A stretch of DNA of 64,000 nucleotides. Origin: Diprion similis. Taxonomy: Eukaryota; Arthropoda; Insecta; Hymenoptera; Diprionidae. Below, piece by piece: positions 59,801-64,000 of this stretch. Position numbers and translations under genes: made by a program. The stretch spans positions 16,501,501-16,565,500 of the forward strand of contig NC_060114.1 of NCBI RefSeq assembly GCF_021155765.1. Direction: 5' to 3'. Below the pieces are notes generated by a model, which was given only the letters and a program-made list of their open reading frames with translations, made no database searches and was not told the origin of the DNA. The first letter of the stretch is position 1. Each line of letters opens with the position of its first letter.

Positions 59801-61051
59801 TTTCTGTTTCAGAAATGTATGTATCTAGCTTACGACAGCACTGTGAATCTTCTTCTGCGTCCGCGAATATTGAAGTTTATCATAGACGGTATAAGCGTGG
59901 AGAGTGCGGAGGAACTTCAGTCCTGCGACGAGAAGCTACCTAGCGGGGAGTTGACGCTGCTGGTCAACAGGCTTATAATAATAAACGCAACGTGCGCTGG
60001 AAGCTTCATTCGTTTGTCACCGAAGATCAACACCCTAATCGACACGGTTTACTTGCAAGATTTTTGGTATACACCAATGGCGGAGACGAACTTTGGTCCG
60101 CCGCAAATGAGCATGAGCTCAGGACCCCAGCTTACTTATGGCACAATAATAAGTTCGACGCAGCTCTTCACTCAGGCCTTGTACTCCCGGCAATCGGTGA
60201 CGTCGCCGCGAAAATCGCTGAGTCGCGAGGACAGTGTAGACTCGGCTAAAAGGGAGTGGGAACGAGCGACCCCCGAAAACCTGCGGAGAATCCAAATGCG
60301 GGACTTGAAGAAAATCCTGAACCCCAGTTTGGGCTCCAACACCTCCGAGTTCAGCAACTACATTAGTGGTCTTGATGTAACCGTGCCGCTTCTGAGCAGT
60401 CCCAGGCTGATACGAAGGCCTTACGATCCTCTGATATGCGAGAATACGATTTTATCTCGAGCCACGGCTCTTGTACCTAGTAAACACATCGCAAGAGGTG
60501 GAAGTCCGGTCAATTCTCATAACACACGGTCGGTAAATCCGTGGTACGCTTGCATGGAGGCGAACAACACGAGGCTCGCTTTGGAAGTCAATTTAACTCT
60601 TTTGATATGCCAAGCTCTTGAGGGGATCAAAAGCCCTCGACTCGTACCGAGGGACCAGCAGCTTATAGCCAGAGAGACGACTACCGAAATGGGGGTGTTC
60701 TTCGACTTTCTAAGGCACAGAGGCACGTCGGACAGTTGGAAAGTGGGCGCGTCTTTAGTCGACGTGGAGAGAACTATACAGGTCTCTTGTCCCAAGGAAG
60801 ATTTTCCATTACCGGCAAGATTGGTGGATGGAAGCAGGATATGCAAAGTGCCGAAGAGGGTTGCATCCATCCACAGCGATGACAGCGAAGGAGATGACCC
60901 GACGTCAGAAGAGGAAGACGCACTGTCGGATAAGGATGTGGTGACGACTGGTTGTTTCCAACGGGATACGAGTATCTCCCAGTTTTTACCTCTTCTCGGT
61001 AAACTTTTAAAGTCGATCGTTGAGTCACAAGATTCTGCGCAGTATGGATAA
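53842..61051 (+). CDS. NUP188: Nuclear pore complex scaffold protein NUP188
   Basis: Eight exons: 53842-53870, 54241-54451, 54592-55059, 55139-55263, 55350-55878, 55970-58720, 58867-59160, 59813-61051. Phases close to 1881 residues (human 1749). NUP188 is an alpha-solenoid of the inner ring that pairs with NUP93. Matching landmarks: the N-terminal GLWSVISG block, SERVTLIKCLKLMVEY with RHPHRNEF, GPLLLAWMLANYA, FGIRAIQLNVFYYLQDLL, then in the 2.75-kb exon 6 the stretch LSVVNRLLMFRKN, SPLEVALYT, and TTIRETFASRL followed by VAILELVAICLERQPGLTEAL. The C-terminal exon has a Ser-rich segment (SVTSPRKSLSRED) and an acidic loop (HSDDSEGDDPTSEEEDALSD), and ends near FLPLLGKLLKSIVESQ. Exon 6 alone encodes 917 residues. 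The intron 59161-59812 is AT-rich with nothing else seen. Confidence 0.94.
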
Positions 61052-62614
61052 CGACATCGGACCGCCGTTATTTTGTATTATAATGTTACGTACAGGGACA
61101 TCAGCCGTTCTCCATTACCACTTTGTAATTATTTGAGACTAGGCTAACTGTAAGTAATAGTTGTAAAGACATTTATTCCATAAAAATTTTGAAATAGTAG
61201 TAAACCAATTTGCACTGATTCATTGACTATCATTCTTCAACTTCATTTCATCCATGCTACTTGCGAACTGTGAATTCCAAACATCAATTCGAATCGCTGT
61301 AATGAGTGTAAGAAGTTACTGAAATTGTATTTGTATTAAATAATTTTGAACTGTCGTTTATATTCTATTCATGTATTTACATCTGTAAGTACACTTTTTA
61401 AAGATCATATATTTTTAACAGGTATTATTCACAATTTCAAATAGATTCCTTATCCACGTACAACCTATTATCTGTCTTTGTTCCATATAATACATACAGA
61501 CGTATAGCACAGACGCACACAGAATTGTGCCCTCGTTGATTATGAAATACAAAACTTGTCTCTTATGCGTGCATTAAATATAAAATAAAATACATAACGG
61601 TACGTATTTTATAAGGCCGAACAAAAAAGAAAAAAAAAAAAAAAACGGTATTTTATAATTGAAAAATTCATTTACATATTCATTTCCCACACAGCCCGTT
61701 ATTCGAGCTGCGTTCATTCAATTTCTTGTTTGGGATTTGTATACGTTATCTGGTATTATTAAAATCCTTTGTTCGATGTCCAGACGAGGTAAAATAGACT
61801 TAAAAGATTGAGCAGTGAAAAAGAAATATTACAATTATAATACCGATTTTTTTCCTTTGTTTTTGGTTATCAATATCCTAGCAATACTAAAAATCAAAGA
61901 CAATCATAATGAGGCATATAAAATCGATAAATAATTGACTAAACAGTCAAGCAAAAAAAACGTGCTTCTTTACAAAATTTTCTTACATTCGGCTGAAATT
62001 TCACGTTTCTCAACTACGACATCACCTTTCAATATAATCAGTGGATTAAAATTTTTACTACGTACACTGGATTATTGGTTCTAAAAATGACTGATTACTA
62101 TATGTATAATCGTAAAAGTTAAGTTAAAGTAGAGTACAAAATATTACCAAAAAAAAAAAAAAAAAAAAAATTAAACTAAAATCCAAGACATCAAATTCTT
62201 TCTACGTCTGGTCTGTACAAGACTTTTAATGTCACAAGTCCATAAAAGAGGTTTTCTCAGTGGAATCCGAAAATCTTTAAAAATCCTCTCGAAATTTTGA
62301 ATTATACAATACAATAATTATATTATGCAGTAGAAAAATATAATAATATTATTATTATTATCATTATTATTAGCATATATAGTTTGTTTGCTTATTTGTT
62401 TCAACATACATTATGCGTCACGACAGACCATGTATGGTAACGGTTATTATCATTATCGTCAATAATATTCGACGGAGGCGTATATATAATTTTTTTTTGT
62501 CTTTCCTTTGTGAATTGAATCGCTCTGTTTCTCTCTTTCTCTCACGCTCCTTATGTCTACAACAATAATAATAATAATGATTGGCGATAAAAACCGATCT
62601 CGAATAAACGTACG
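61052..62614. other. Convergent intergenic, NUP188 and MIER1 3' ends
   Basis: AT-rich 3' UTR-like sequence with poly-A tracts (61629-61645, 62151-62170) and an ATT/AAT microsatellite at about 62340-62370. A possible NUP188 signal AATAAA lies near 61576. No coding or RNA gene recognised. Confidence 0.45.

Positions 62615-64000
<1,386 letters not shown>

Overview
This is a eukaryotic nuclear window from an insect, probably a hymenopteran. The reasons are AT-rich DNA, genes split by GT-AG introns, an insect-type apolipophorin of the lipid transfer particle class, and a Snake-like serine protease zymogen. The order-level call is an inference; no species call is possible from sequence alone. I see no bacterial, viral or CRISPR content. 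Exon models were built by reading splice sites by eye and checking that every codon phase closes across each junction. In all eight genes the phases close without a frameshift.

Layout, left to right: (1) 151-7049, minus strand: MAST-family kinase, 17 coding exons, 3' end beyond the window. (2) 8846-11107, plus: secreted Snake-like trypsin-type zymogen, 5 exons. (3) 12132-28048, plus: apoLTP-like large lipid transfer protein, 25 exons, 4271 residues. (4) 29636-32237, minus: TBC1D22-type Rab GAP, 7 exons. (5) 36488-39641, plus: TTC39-type protein, 10 exons, with a possible alternative last exon at 41659-41735. (6) 44188-44924, minus: RNF11-type RING-H2 E3 ligase adaptor, 2 exons. (7) 46085-53434: tandem satellite with 314-bp units, including 18 consecutive steps of exactly 314 bp and a partial three-unit higher-order pattern. 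(8) 53842-61051, plus: NUP188 nucleoporin, 8 exons. (9) 62615-64000, minus: MIER1-type ELM2-SANT corepressor, 5' part beyond the window.

The genes are ordinary, functionally unrelated conserved loci (signalling, haemolymph proteolysis, lipid transport, vesicle traffic, ubiquitin adaptor, nuclear pore, chromatin). There is no operon-like logic. The noteworthy parts are non-coding or structural: the satellite and its higher-order pattern, two terminal-inverted-repeat families, a GC-AG intron in apoLTP, an alternative TTC39 terminus, and a protease activation site after Leu. I found no convincing new biological system.
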